DNA of 64,000 bases, taken from the NCBI RefSeq assembly GCF_030936135.1, contig NC_082598.1:16248687-16312686 (forward strand), in the 5' to 3' direction. Source of the stretch: Gavia stellata (Eukaryota; Chordata; Aves; Gaviiformes; Gaviidae). Positions within the stretch are counted from its first letter, which is position 1. Every line of letters begins with the position of its first letter. A program made the translations under genes and the position numbers. The notes below the pieces were generated by a model. It had not been told where the DNA came from and did not search any database. It was given only the letters and a program-made list of their open reading frames with translations. This document shows, in pieces, positions 1 to 13,900 of the stretch.

Positions 1-3000
1 GTAAACTGACCGTAGCACAGGACAAGGTTTTCTTTTTAAGGGAGTCTCTACATGTAAGTAGTTTACCCTCCAATCCCAGGAGCATGTGTGAGGCTCAGGT
101 GACTGGACCTGCTGTCAAGCATACAGGAACTTTAGTTTAATCAGGCATAAGACTCAAAAGAACAGGGGTCTTTGCATTCGCTGCTCAACACTTGTCTTAA
201 TTACAGGTGAAGGACCTAACAAGTGCAAGTCCACAGGAAACAAGAACAGAAAACAGCTGGGAAAGGTTGAGAGGGACAAGAGAATGAATGCATAGTTCTG
301 AATTTTATAAGCCAGAATCTCAAAATTAGTATTAATGAAGAAATTTTCTAAGTACAACTGGGGAGACTAAGTGTATAAGGCAGTAACAGAGTCCAAAAGC
401 AGACTGGGTATGTCCTGTTACCAGCCAGATTCGCATTAGTACACAGTACACCAAACATTCATTTGTATCTGGGCTGAAAAATGTTTCTTTCTGTGCTCAG
501 ATAAGATAGGTAAAACATTTTATGTTGTATGTAAATGCAAGTTAAAGAGTACACTAAAATGTAACCTTTAAACTTCGCAATGTAACAGCATACCACTTCC
601 TGTTCAGAGATAGCACTCCAAGATCAATTAATCATGGCTAAGACGAACAAACGGTCAACATTCTTAATTAGTGTTGATACATTCTCCTCTGTGCCCTCAT
701 CTGTCATGAAGACTGTTTAAAAATCTGAGTTATTAGTCTTTATTGAGGAGTGGATCTGGTTAATATCTCTAAGAATAGAAATCATTCATCCATCCGCTAT
801 ACACTGGTACCTGATAATTCCTACCCCCTATATAAGCTACAGATAACCACCGGCCTAAGACCATCTTGGTAGCTATAAATCAAAATGAGTGTAGCTCCCA
901 TGCAACCTGGGTTAATTTTTGTTTACAATATATCCACTGAAAATGTTGTTGCGACACTTGAGGAGTCTGCTTATAGATTAGTGCAGAGGAAAATATAAAA
1001 AGTGGTCAAGGTAGAAAGGAAAGAAACACATCAGTCATACAAAACACAGTAAAACCTCTCTAATTCACACTAACGACTAGAAGATCCATTGCGATTACTG
1101 AACTTTGTCAACACCAAATTTAAGCAAAGATCCTAAGTGCACAAAACACAATTCATTCACTTGATAACTATAGTTTAATTTATACTGTAAAATATAAGTC
1201 AAAGTATTTTACAGCAACATATCTATAAAAGTTTTAAGTTACTACATTGAAACTCAAAAGCATTTGTTCATCTTGCCAGTAAGGTTTACTCCCTTATTTC
1301 TGGTGCAAATGAAGTGGCAACACAGAAATAAGCACACTTCAAATATATTTTGTATTAAATAAGATTGAAATACTGCAAAGTAAGTTAGAAGGAAGTCAAA
1401 TTTAAGATTCAACGGCAACTGTAAATTTTAGGATTATTAAGATCTTATGACTTATGGTTACTATGAAAAAGTCTACATTAAATTTTACAATTCTTTTTGT
1501 TGTTTACCAAACACACAGACAAAAATTATGGAAAGACAAAGAATTAACTGATAATCAGACATAAGTGCAGGAAGCAGGTCTGGGCAAGATCTTGACTTAA
1601 ATCAGTTCTCTACTCTCTCTGACGAAATGTGTAGGTCAGGCTATGGAAAAAAGATGTATGGGAAGGAAGAAAGAATGAAAAATAAAACTAAGCACCCAGG
1701 AGGAAGACAGTCACCTTAAATAAATCATCACCGCTTTCACAAAGGAGGACTGCATCTCTGAAGCTCTTGTTCTTCCAATTATTTTTAATAAATTAGTGGG
1801 CAATGACAGCCCTTCATTTTAGCTAGTCCTGAAGAAAAACAAAAGGGGGGAGGGAGGGGGAGAAAAAAGAGGGGTGGGAGAATTTAGGAGATCTCAATTC
1901 ATACTATATTATTTTCAAATTAATTTCTGATGGATGAGAGACTGGAGCCTGACTGGAGCTTTGTATGCAGAAATTTCAGTTGGTGGAATACTGAAGAAAC
2001 TCCTGCAAACTTAACATATTTAACAGAATGACTACAAATTGATACAACAAAAGACTAATAAGTCATGCAGTTTTATGGACAATATAACAGCTAGTACACA
2101 ATTATGCACCATATACTGGTATACCTGAAGTAATTTGCTTTCAATGACAAAATTACCCAAGGAAATTATTTTCATCTAATAGAATTCATGTTTTCTATAT
2201 TTCATTTTCTCCAAGCTTTTCTTTTTTTAAACTATGGCTTTATTCCTATTTCCGAAGCACTACAGCAGAGATCCCAGGTGTATTTACCCCAAAACGGAAA
2301 AATACACATTCCTTTCAGACAGTATTAGTAAGTGAAAATGGTGAAATGAGAGCCTAAGCCCAAGCTAAGTATACTTAAAAGAGCACTAAATTTAAACCAA
2401 GATTTCAAAATGGATGGTTTCAGCTGGGCTTCCAAATTCTTATCTAGGTATCTAAATACTGATGCAATGCTTTCCAGTAGCTATGAATGAAAATAACTGC
2501 ATTCTTGGCAATTTTTTAAAACTTTTATCAGAAAGACAGTTAAGTGTTAGAATAACTTGCCTGTGGATATAGATGTTTCTAGTCTTTAACTGAGCATACC
2601 TGGACATTTTCCTAAAAGACACATATAGCTCAAAACCCAAGTATAATCCTGAGACAGAAACTACTGACTGACAGTATTTCTCCTGTATGATGCATGAGGT
2701 CAAATAAGTTCATCAATTCATCAAATGGCTTTTCTTGGCTTTAAACCTATTATTGCTCTTGCATTGTGTACCAGTCAGTGTCTTATCACTTACTGAGTAA
2801 AGAAGTTGAGCTATTCTGAACATAGTGATATCACCTGAAGAACTTGTTTGTACTGGTAGCTTTACCCTTTCATAATATGCAAGAGTCAACACCATGCTTC
2901 TATTTAAACACTTATCTTGTTTTCGATTTATGTAACAATAGGAGCCTGACTACAGTTACCTCTCACAGGCCATTAAAGTATTGGGGTGGAAGCCCTCCTA

Positions 3001-4804
3001 GATATTCTTCTCCTGTTACAGAATTCAGAAAAGCAATACGCTTCTAAAAGCTTAATTTTTATAATGCTGAAATAAAAATAAAGCAAAAAAAATGACCTCT
3101 GTAAGCAGCACCACCTGCATGCTCGACATGTGCACAAGAAGAAACATCCTTAGGATCATGTGAAAGCAATAGTTTGCTTTTTTCTTTATACAGAGCTTCT
3201 GAAGGAAAACAAGGTAGCAAGCAGACTGTTCCTTCAGCTGCTATTTTCATAAAATGAAAGCCCTTTCACTAGTCAGTGTCAGCCTTTATCTGGAAACTCA
3301 CCTACAAAACCATATTCTATTTGCAGATGCTCCCCAGGAAATACTTGGATTTTAAAGAATTGCAGACATGTATATAAAATATATATATACACACACACAC
3401 TTAAGGTGTATAACAGAAATAAAACTCCTTCAAATTGAAATCAGTGTCTGATTTTCTACCTCTATGGTGTCATTCCAGCAAAAGAACATTATTTATCCTA
3501 CGTTACAGTGCATCTTACCATAAATACTTTGTAAGATTTGCAGAACTCCAGCTAGGAAGTCCAATTTCGGGGCAAAATATAAATCAGTGAAAAATATTTT
3601 TCATTTGAATTTCAACAGAATCTGTATTATTGACTCTGGTCTGCTAGAGTACAACACTGTCTATGTTATACTTTCAGAAGTGCTATTTATATATTGTAAC
3701 TCTAAGAGCTTCTCTGTTTTCTTCCCAGAAAATAAGTAGTCTTTCATAATTAATATCATAAAATGTTACAGCATCACAGTAGCAACACTACAGTTAATGG
3801 TTGTGAATAAAGTGTTGTCTCTACATTGTTTTCAAATGCTTTTAAACAATACTAACTTGCTGGATGAGATCTTTTTTTCAGGTTTGTTCATGGTATGGAC
3901 ATGTTCATGTGAAATGGACACATCCTACTTGGAAAGTAAAAAAAAAAATCTTTTTTTTGTCATTAAAAAAGCATATTTACATTGTTAAAAAATTCTGTAT
4001 CTGTTTCCACCAGTTTGTTTCTAAAATTGCTTTATGTGGCTTTTATCATCTTCAATAGAAAAAGGGTAAGAGAGCCAGGATCAAGACCTCAGATACGCTA
4101 ATAAGGATGTTTCTGTAAGATTTCTTAGCTGGAAATGGGGGAATATGGAATTCATCCAATTAGGAAACTAACTGTGATAGTTATTTAAAGTGGCATATTT
4201 TGGTGGTCAGAAGAAAATAATTTATCATACTTACATGATCTAAAAGAGGACAGGTTAAAAAAATCCCAGAACAACAGGAAATAAGTAACCTCATGCGCAA
4301 AACTACAGATAGCATGCAAAAAAGCCTAATAAGCAACTCGTAAATATTACGCCTAGTGCGCAGTGTAGTTATTTTAAATAATATGTACCAGTACTTAATT
4401 TAGCAGCCTCTTGACATACAGAACCATGAAATATACCTGTTATTAGATCCAGGAATGCTTCCCAGTTCTCCATTTTAGATGCATGCCATGGCTATATCCT
4501 GAAGCCCTATCAGATTCAAACATGGGTGAGAGAGATCTCTCTACTCCTGTGTGCTGCTCTCCAAGTAAAGAAAACACAGGCAGAGAGGCTGCAGGCTAGG
4601 CAAAGCATGATGCAGCAAGTCCCTCAACCTAACTGCCCAGAACCAGAATAATGAGGTACACCCAAACATGTCATCTGTTCACAGAAACAACATACAACAC
4701 AGTATGTAGTTTCATTTTACTAAAGATACATGCCCTGTGCCATTTCTTCAATAGAGAGCAACATCCAGGGTATTTCAATAAATATTTGAGTATGAATAAC
4801 TTAC
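1..4804 (-). other. RAB28: RAB28 intron 4 (partial, runs off the left edge)
   Basis: This is the sequence downstream of the exon 4 donor, which reads gtaagt on the minus strand. I looked here on the minus strand for the next RAB28 coding exon, expected to begin by completing the NKxD motif and to contain a conserved SAK-type G5 motif, and did not find it. The stretch is AT-rich, with a small TA/CA dinucleotide run near 3370-3402 and a G/A-rich patch near 1843-1875. The short ORFs here have no coding character that I recognise. Confidence 0.7.
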
Positions 4805-4934
4805 TTTTATTTCCAACCAAGGCCACAAGTGGCTGTGTTTCTGATTCTTCATTCACTTTTTTTACCACATTATACCAGTCTTCTAAATTTTCAAAGCTCT
4901 GGCCGTTGGTAATATCATAAACCAAGAGAATACC
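4805..4934 (-). CDS. RAB28: RAB28 coding exon 4
   Basis: The exon is 130 bp: 43 codons plus one base, so the next exon must supply two bases. It encodes residues 89-131, starting [10 protein letters not shown] and ending LVALVGNK. The acceptor is a T-rich tract ending in tttag, and the donor is a consensus gtaagt. It carries the beta-5 strand and the NK of the G4 nucleotide-specificity motif. The overlapping plus-strand ORF is only its antisense shadow. Confidence 0.95.
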
Positions 4935-7900
4935 CTAAATAAAAATATGTATTTTAAATGTTACAGGTTGTAAAAATATTTTAACACAGTAAAATTTGCA
5001 TCAGTCTAAATTATTATTATCATAAAATAGAGCATTAACAAATAATGGCACTGTATCTTTTGAGGAATAATTAAAATAATTAGAAGCTTCTGAAATAAAC
5101 GCATTTTATTACAATATTTCTCCTGCATCCCATGTGTTCCAAATTCAGATGCTAACTGAACTACAAGGGCAGAAAAAAAAATGGCAATTCAGTAAAGAGC
5201 ACAATTAGTTGTATCAGAAATATTCCAAACTGCATTATGCTTTATGAAAAACCCAAAAAGCACTTCACACTAATAGTAAGAAAAAATCACACTGGAGAAG
5301 GAGTTTTGTTTTAGCTAATATTATTTTTAGTTTCACTGTTCCCTTTTTGAAAAAATGAAAAATAAAAGCAGTTTGATCATACATTTCTGCACATTGCCTG
5401 ACTGTTGCGTCTCTGCTCTTGTTCGGGGAGAAAGGCCAGATCCCTTCCTTCACCGTTGTAGAAGACAAGCAAGAAGTACTGGCAAGCTTTAGACTTTCAA
5501 AGGAGAAACTAAAGATGTGGTCAGAAGTCAAAAAGAAGGGAGTCCCATATATTTCAGAGGTTTTGGGCCAGGCTACCGGTAACAAACCCTCAAAACAGAC
5601 ATTACTGAGAATTCCTTAAAGCTAATATCCAATATTATAAAGCACAGCCTATTAACAGCCCAAATGTCCACCTTCTCCCCTCCATAATTCTAAGATCAGC
5701 TCTCACAAATCACTCTCCTCTCAATTATTGAGTCTTCCATCCCTGCTTTCCACTACACCCTAATAAAGTAAGTATCTTGTAAATGAGGAATAAAGTCAGG
5801 ATTGGTTTCTGTGACACTTGTTCTCATGGAGTTCACATCTGGAAAAAAAATCCCTGCAACTGCACACTGTTCCTCACATGAAATTTTCACAAATATTCTA
5901 AAAAAACCCAATACAATGCATACAAAATTAGCTGGTTCAATGACCCACTGTCAATAGAAAAGATTTTTCAACTCAAGTTTTTCAGGCATTTTTCTGGGCC
6001 CAGCTTTACTCGATAGTTTCATGAGGAGTGTCTTAGATCACAAAATAGAGGGCATGTTTATGAAATCAATTTCACAGATGACAACAAACTGGTGGAGGAT
6101 AATTTAGATTATATGATGAGAAACAATTTAAAAATAATAGGATACAATTCAATAAGTACCATGACAAGTTCAAAGGAAGCAATAATCAACTGCATGATAG
6201 GAAACATCTGGCTTTGTAGCAGGTTCTACACAATAGGATCAAGGAGTTATAGTAGATCACAGTTGAGTATGTCAAGCTTATTTTGTAGCAAAAAGGCAAA
6301 TATCACACTGGCATGAAACATTTCAGGTGAAATAATGCACCCAGCTTTGGACACTGAATGTCAAGAAAAGGATAGACTAGAAGAGACCAGTAACAATATC
6401 AGAGGTTTAGAAACCATGACTGACATCAGAAAATTGAAAAAACTGGGCTGTTTCAACAAACCCAAGACTGATGGCAGGCATGATGATGCTGGTAAAAGTT
6501 TCAAGAGAAGGTAACAGGAGTTCTCTTTTTATATGCTCTTATAAATAGCTTGCAGATGACACCAAATTGGAACGACCAGTCAATATGCCTGAGGGCAGGG
6601 CTACCATTCAGAGGTATGTAGACAAACTCAAAGAATGGGCAAACAGGAGCCTGTCAATATTCAACAAGGACAAATACAAAGCCCTGCAGCTGGGGAGGAA
6701 TAAACAATGCAGGCTGGGGGACTGACTGGCTGGGGAGCAACTGAAAATGACCTGCAGATTTTGGAAGACAGCAAGCCAAATATAAGCTGGCAATGCTTCC
6801 AGGCAGCAAGGATGGTCAATGTAATCCTGGACTGTGGCCCAGCCACTAGACCAGGGGATCTTTTCTGCTCTACTCAGCACTTGTTAGATCATATCTAAAG
6901 TAATACATCCAGTCTTAGGCCCCTCAAGACATCAGTAAACTGGAGTAAGTTCAGCAGAGGGCCACCAAGATCATCAGAGGCTGGAGCACTTGTCCTGTGA
7001 GGAAAAACTGAGGGAACTGGAATTCTTCAGCATGAAGAAGAGGTGGTGCTGGGAGAACCTAAAAGCAGCTTTCCCATACCCATGAGGAAGTTACGAAGGA
7101 CATAGAGCCAGGCTCTTCACAACAGTGCATGGCAGGAGGATGAAACACAATGGGCATAAGTTGAAACAAGAGAAATTCAAACTATATATCAAGAAAAGCT
7201 TTTTCACCATGAGGAGAATCAAGCAGTGGCATAGGTTTCCCATAGAGGTTGCTTAATCCCCATCCTTAGAGGTTTACAAGAAGGAACTGGATAAAGCCTT
7301 GAGCAACCTAGTCCCATCTCACAGCTGACCCTACTTTGAGCAGGAGGTTTGGCCAGAGACCTCCTGAGATCCCTTCCACCCTGAACTTTCTTACGATCCT
7401 GTGATCAATACGACATGTAGCAATAGGTTTAACTTAACAGCAAGAAGATTATAACAAGGGCACATACTAGAAAAAAAACATGTAGACAATAAGAATAGTG
7501 AAGCTCTGAAATACACCACCTTCAGGGACAGCAGAGTCACCAACACTGGAGGATTTCTGAAGGCTGACAAAAATGAAATAGACATTATATAGGTATAGTT
7601 TTGAAGGAGGGCTACAGATCCTATTGAGATCCCTTCGATTCCTATTTCCCTATGACAGCAATACAAATCCATCTCTTTTCCTTTGATGCCATCAACTCCT
7701 TGACAAAATGAGTTCTTGTTCCTTATATTTATATGGCTGCTATTAATTTCTGAGGAACAGCTGTCACCAGTTCCTCCAAGGAAATTAAGAATTATGACAC
7801 CCATCTTTTCCCTTGCTATCTTTCCTCCTTTACTTTGTTAATCAAATCCACTTCCCTCTTCCAACTTTTGTACAATTTATTCCTTTATATCTTGTGTTTC

Positions 7901-10900
7901 AGTTAATTTGTCCTGACTATTTTTGTAACTACACAAATGCCTGTGCATGTACGTATTTGTCTTTCATAATACAAGCCTTGCTCTAGGAAGGATATACCGA
8001 TATTATTAAATACTCAGTGGAAAAGAAGAAACTCAAGTTTAAGAACAGGTATTGTAAAGGTTAAAAAAAAAAAAAACAGGCATAAGGCTGAAAGTTGTAA
8101 ATGAGAAAGTGCACATGGCATGATTCTTTCACCAGTGCTCAAGTTCTCTCACCAGCTTGCAGAAAAGCAGAGCAGACTATCTAAACCACCTTCAGCACTG
8201 AAGAGTTTAATCAGAGTTAGATGCAAGATAAAGTTAATAGAATCTGAGCATTTAAGGTTGGACAACGCTGTTTCTAACTAATTCTTCATCAAAATGCTAC
8301 TGTGATTCATGTGCTTTAGCCAACTGTAGCCTACCTACACCTTTGGAAGAAAGGGTACTCACGGCAGATTTACTGTGAAAGAAATCATTGAACAAAGTTC
8401 ACAACTAGAGCTCACCTAACTTCCTTTTGGTCCCCTTCTCCGTGATCTTAAAACATTGCCTCTAAAGCATATTCTTTTCTTAACCATTCTTTTTTTGCAT
8501 CTTGTCAATATTTGCTATACTTAAGAAACAAAGATGGCAGGTATGACATCTTAAAGATAAAAAAAAAAAAGCAGCATGGCATCCAGGTCATAAAGAATAC
8601 TTCTTGCCTAGATTTTTGCCACAGGAGCACTCTATAAGCAACTTAGTATGATATAGATAATTAATAAAGGACTAGTCATAACTCCATAGCTAAAATTTAT
8701 TTCACTTTTTTTTTTTTAACATAGAAACCCCATCATTGCTTTCACAAAAATACATCCCATTTTCCACAACCTTACAGCATATGGAGTACAGAATGAGTAG
8801 ATAGTATGAAAGCGATTATTTCCCTATTATGCATGAGGAATTAAGGTGGAAAATTAACACTGGCCTTTTTACACAAAAGTAGCGCATTTCCTTGCTATGA
8901 AAAAGGTTTGAAACATATGAAGGACAACATGCTGAGAACAGCATGTTAATTCTCTAGTCTCCAGCAACGTGGCAAATAGTCCCTGCTTGCATAATTGCAC
9001 TCTAGTAAGAGAGACATTTTGCCTATATTAGTGCATATGTGAGTGCTTTTTGTTTTAGAATTATAGAGTATTTTCAAAAATAGGTCACTGGAAACTGAGA
9101 ATATTGCAGAAATTATTTGCTGGTCTCTGGAGAAGGTAGAGTCTGCAGTACTCTTATTCTATTAACAAGCCAATTTATGAGGTAACGTATGCCAGCTCTT
9201 AAAGATACTTTAAAGTAGATATGTGAGTAGGGGCAGCAATTACAGGTAAAAGATGGGAGCGGTTCCGAAATATTTACCACAAAAACAGCAGCAATGCTAT
9301 TATACAGCAGAACTGCTATTATGGAAGTGTTGTAACCAGGCAATATATTCACACTAGACAATCAATATTTAAAAGGTGTCAAGTTTATATCAAGATTTGT
9401 CACAATAAAAGAAAGCTAAAGAAAATGCTATTTAAAAATCATTAAAATAGCGGGGGGAAGCAACTGCTTCAGGACACCAATGAATTGCAATTTCTCTAAC
9501 ACGCAAGCAAATTAAGTAGGTTCTCATGCTCAAATCTGGCACTTTATTTTAAAACATGGCAGAAGAAATTAGGGACCTCAGTCAAAAAATGGCACCTTAA
9601 CAGTAACTTAACCAAAAGATCTATCCTAGAGAATTGATTCAGCTCTCATTCAAAGAGAAGGAAACCTCCAGTGGCAAGGTTTGCAGCAAAGTATAGATGG
9701 ATGCTCCACTTACTGCCCCTGGTATCCTGATCTAATTTCAACCGAGATCAAATGAGCTGTAGACTTATTATTAAGATAACCTTTCCAGTTGCTGTAGATT
9801 CTCAAAACTTCCATCTCCAGCTGGTCTTAGTACTTTATAAATAGGTCTACCATACATTTGGATTTCTGAGCAGAAAACCAAGAATTCAGCCACTTGTGAT
9901 TTCTGAATCTCACGATGATCAACCAGATGATGTCTATACACAGCTATGGGCATCTGCAAGTATGATGCATACCATAGGCATGCTGCAAGCTATTCTACAC
10001 ATGTACTTTATATCTGAATTATTTAGATTTGGAGAATACATGCAGATGAACACAATTTCTGCAACCGATCCAAATCATCTACTCTATGTGTAAGTGTACA
10101 GCTTGTGTACTTTACAAACAAGATGTTTAAAATCCCAGTTACACCACGCACACTGACCAAGTGCAACACACCATAGGTACACATACTTTTGTAGCAACCT
10201 TCACTAGAATCGCTCCAATATTTTAAAGGCTTTCTTCTACTGGGAAACCCAAAACTGAACACAGTACTCCAAATGTAGCCTCAAATATGTCAGAGAGGAT
10301 GATAATCACTTTCCTTGTTTTCGCCTACTTCATTCTTACTAATGCAGCCCAGTATTCAATAGCTTTTACTGTTGCAAGGGTGCATTGCTGACTCCCATTC
10401 AACTGATGGGTTTTTTTCCAGTAGGACCGCCACCTTCTTTTCTCCAAAGCCATTTCACAGAATGACTGAGGCTGGAAGGGACCTCTAGAAGTCATTTAGT
10501 CCAATGTCCCTGTTCAAGCAGTATCATCTAAAGCCAGCTGCCCAGGACCATGTCCAGATGGCTTTTGAATATCTGTGAGGATTGAGACTCCACAACCTCT
10601 CTGGGCAACCTGTGCCAGTGCTGGGTCACCCTCACAGTGAAAAAGTGTTTCCTGATGTTCAGAGGGAACCTCCTGTGTTTCAGTTTGTGCCCACTGCCTC
10701 TGGTCCTGTTACTGGACACCACTGAAAAGAGCTTGGCTCCGCCTTCTTTACACCCTCCCTTGAGGTATTTATATACATTGATAAAATCCCTCTGAGGCTT
10801 CTCTTCTCCAGGTTGAACAGTCCCAGCTCTCTCAGCCTTTCCTCATAGGAGAGATGCTCCAGTCCATTAATCAGCTTTGTGGCCCTTCGCTGGACACTCT

Positions 10901-13900
10901 CCAGTTGATTCTTCGACAGTTGATTCCCAGACTGCATAAAGTTATTCCGTCCCAAATGCAGGACTTTGCATTTGCCTTCAGTGAACTTCACAAGGTTTCT
11001 GTTGGTCCACTCCTTCAGTTGGTCATGGTCTCTCTCAATAGCACCCCTACCCTCCAGCATATTGACCATTCCTCCCCAAGCTGGTGTCATTTGTGAACTT
11101 ACAAACAATGTTTTGTTCCATTGTTGAAAGAATTAATAAAAGACATGACCCCAGTACCAACCCCTAACGAATAAGACTTATAACCAGGCACTGAGCTATG
11201 GACCATCTCCCTTTAAGTCCAGCTGTCCATTCAGTTTTTCAGTCACCTTATGGTCCACCCATCCAGTCTGTATCTCTACATTTTGTCTGTAATAATATTA
11301 CTGGAGATTATGTCAAAGGCCTTGCTGAAGTCAAGGTAAAATAACATCCACTGCTCTCCTCTCCACAGAGCCAATCATCTAACCACAAAAGACAATCAAG
11401 TTGGTTGGGCCCAATTTACCCTTACTAATTCCATGCTAACTCTTCCCAGTTACTTTCTTGCTGCTTTGCTGTCCATTCACAGGAATTTTTGTACATACTT
11501 AAAAGGATTTTTCTTTCTAAATACTCTTACTTGTTCTACTTTATCTTTCTTCTACAAAGCTACAGATGTTCAACATGAAATAAGCTTCTACCTAGAAATG
11601 AGCTGAAAGTGGTGCCTTTCCAAATTATTCATGGTGTTTCATGAATACATGAAAATAAAGATAGTTTTATGTGTCTTTAACAGGTGCTGTTACAAAGCTA
11701 ACAGAAAACCATGTTGCAAGTCAGCTTTGATGATAAGAAGCCTATTACAGACATTGGCAATACATGCCAACAATGGGAGAGAGAATAGCCGTTAGTTCAT
11801 TAAAAAAAATTAAAGTTACAGTGAGGGTTGGGGGAGGATTAAAAGAGAAGAGATTGCTACATTTTTTTGTTAATGTGCTCAGAAAGACTAAAGACCAAAC
11901 TTTTTTAACTTTAGGCTTACTGATATCAAGTTTTTCACTACTTTGGGGCACTGGCATTAACTTTTTGACCTGCTTTTGCTGATAAGAAACTCCTAAGTTT
12001 ATCACCAAATTCAATACAGAAAAAGTTAATAGCCTTTTATTTCCTTCATTGAATTTACTTTGGGCATATGGCAACAATTTGTGATTAATCAAATTCCCTC
12101 TGTCATGGACGCCACTTTCTCCTGTTGCTTGGTAGATCTTTAACAAGGCAGCAAAATGTTTTTTATTAAAAAATAAGAAAATGTTATAAAACAGATGCAA
12201 AAGCTAAAAACATTTAGACATTTTTTGAAAGTGACAAAATGTTAAATTGACAAGTTTGTCTTTATCCTGTTAACTAATAAATCTCCTTAATTAGCCAATT
12301 CCTGTGCTGTACTTATTAGTATGAAGTTTCTGACCAATAAAAGTTTAAGGTTTCTATATTCCTATTGCTTAAAGTATTGGGGGAAAAATAGGTGCATTTG
12401 TTTTCTTTTCAGATAAATATAACATTATATAATAAACAATTATGTCTATTATTCTCATTACAAACTTCAAATTAAAGAACAGAATACATTTTAGGATCAC
12501 TTATGTTAAGAAGTTGGGCATACAGTACACCCTCCTAAATCATCTCATAACTCAAGATACTGTTATAATATTTAGCTCTTACTTAATCCTACCATTCACA
12601 TTAAGTCACTTAGTTAACCTCAAGATAAAAATAATTTTCATTGGATAAGAGTTCTGCAAAAATATTTAGCTTACCTGGTTGCCTCCTTTTGTTTGCCCTC
12701 TTATAACCCCAGTTGCATGTATGAGTCTAATGGTGTAGGATTGCTCTTAATTTCCTCCTTCTACTTTTTTCCCCCAGGAGGCATCTGTTCTAAAAGCAGC
12801 CACTATGTCTACCATGTGGATATCCAAATAGCCTTTACTATTTACTATGATTGCTTTTCTTAACTCAAGACACAAAGCATGAAAACATACATCTGTTCTT
12901 GAGAGTTATTCAGATCTACAAATGCACACCCTTGCTTTGCTTTTTAAGTCAGCTCTAAAAAATTAACTACATACCAAAATTAGACTTGCATATTAATATC
13001 AATTAAGTTTAGGTTAAACATAGATTCAACATTTTTGAGACCTACAAAACAACAACCTATAAGAGATGTATAATTTTAAGAACAAAGTTTCAATGAATTT
13101 TATATAATTACTGTAGATGCAATTATCATCATTTGTACTGTACCTGAGCTCCATAAATATATTTATCCAGCATTTTCCCTCCTATCGTTTGCCCCCCTAC
13201 ATCCCACACTTGGAGAGTAACATTCAAATTTCCTGAAAAAGAAAATTATACAGACATTGTATAACCTGGAAAATTTAGATACAAATAAAATTAAAGATAT
13301 ATTATCATGGCAGGTAATACAGCTCTAGCATATCAACAGCAACAGCTTTCTACAAATATACAAATTTCAACACAAAGATGACTGTTTTGTTTGGAAAAAA
13401 GTCACTTGTGCACAGCTAAGTCATTAAGATGGAATAAAACCATAGCTAGATATTAGCATATTTAATATTAACAGAAAATAATTGGAACTACATAAAGTAT
13501 AACATTCCTGACTAGAAATTATATAACATACTTCACTGAAGAAACATGTAAAACTTTACAGAGAGTTCTATAGCACAGTACTTGGAACTGAAAGGTAACA
13601 CAATTAATGCCAACTTAATCACATTATTTCATACTCTATGTCCCTTCCCCACCCCCCCTCCAAATTTTCTTTACAAATCTAGAAGTGGGGAAAATCTGCA
13701 CAGTAACTGCATTTTGGTAGTGATGCTCTTAGTACTATATAGTTAAAGAATTATATAGCTGACAGATTAAAAAATGGAAATACTGACACATACCTAAGTT
13801 AAGGATGCAAACTATGATTATTTCCTCCACTCACCAACCCAAAGCAGGAAACTAAATTGGACATGATCTACATAAGTTCATATTCAAAGAATCTACACCA

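Larger units (their letters stand above)
4935..13143 (-). other. RAB28: RAB28 intron 3
   Basis: This is an 8.2-kb AT-rich intron between exons 3 and 4. It holds two CR1 clusters, a plus-oriented one at about 5960-7660 and a minus-oriented one at about 10155-11460. Between them (7660-10155) and beyond (11460-13143) I see no gene, structured RNA or strong repeat, only A- and T-rich low-complexity patches. The ORFs at 5265-5619 have no family I recognise. Confidence 0.85.

Noticed and set aside
1..4804. RAB28 exon 5 and later exons
   Set aside because: I searched the minus strand for the expected continuation of NKxD and the SAK-type motif and found neither, so these exons are placed outside the window.
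4651..4920. 89-residue plus-strand ORF
   Set aside because: It is the antisense shadow of RAB28 exon 4, whose minus-strand translation and splice sites are clear.
7391..7804. 137-residue minus-strand ORF
   Set aside because: It lies antisense over an old CR1 3' end and has no protein similarity.
10680..11108. 142-residue minus-strand ORF as a gene
   Set aside because: The sequence is CR1 reverse-transcriptase C-terminus with frameshifts and an internal deletion, so it is a repeat and not a host gene.
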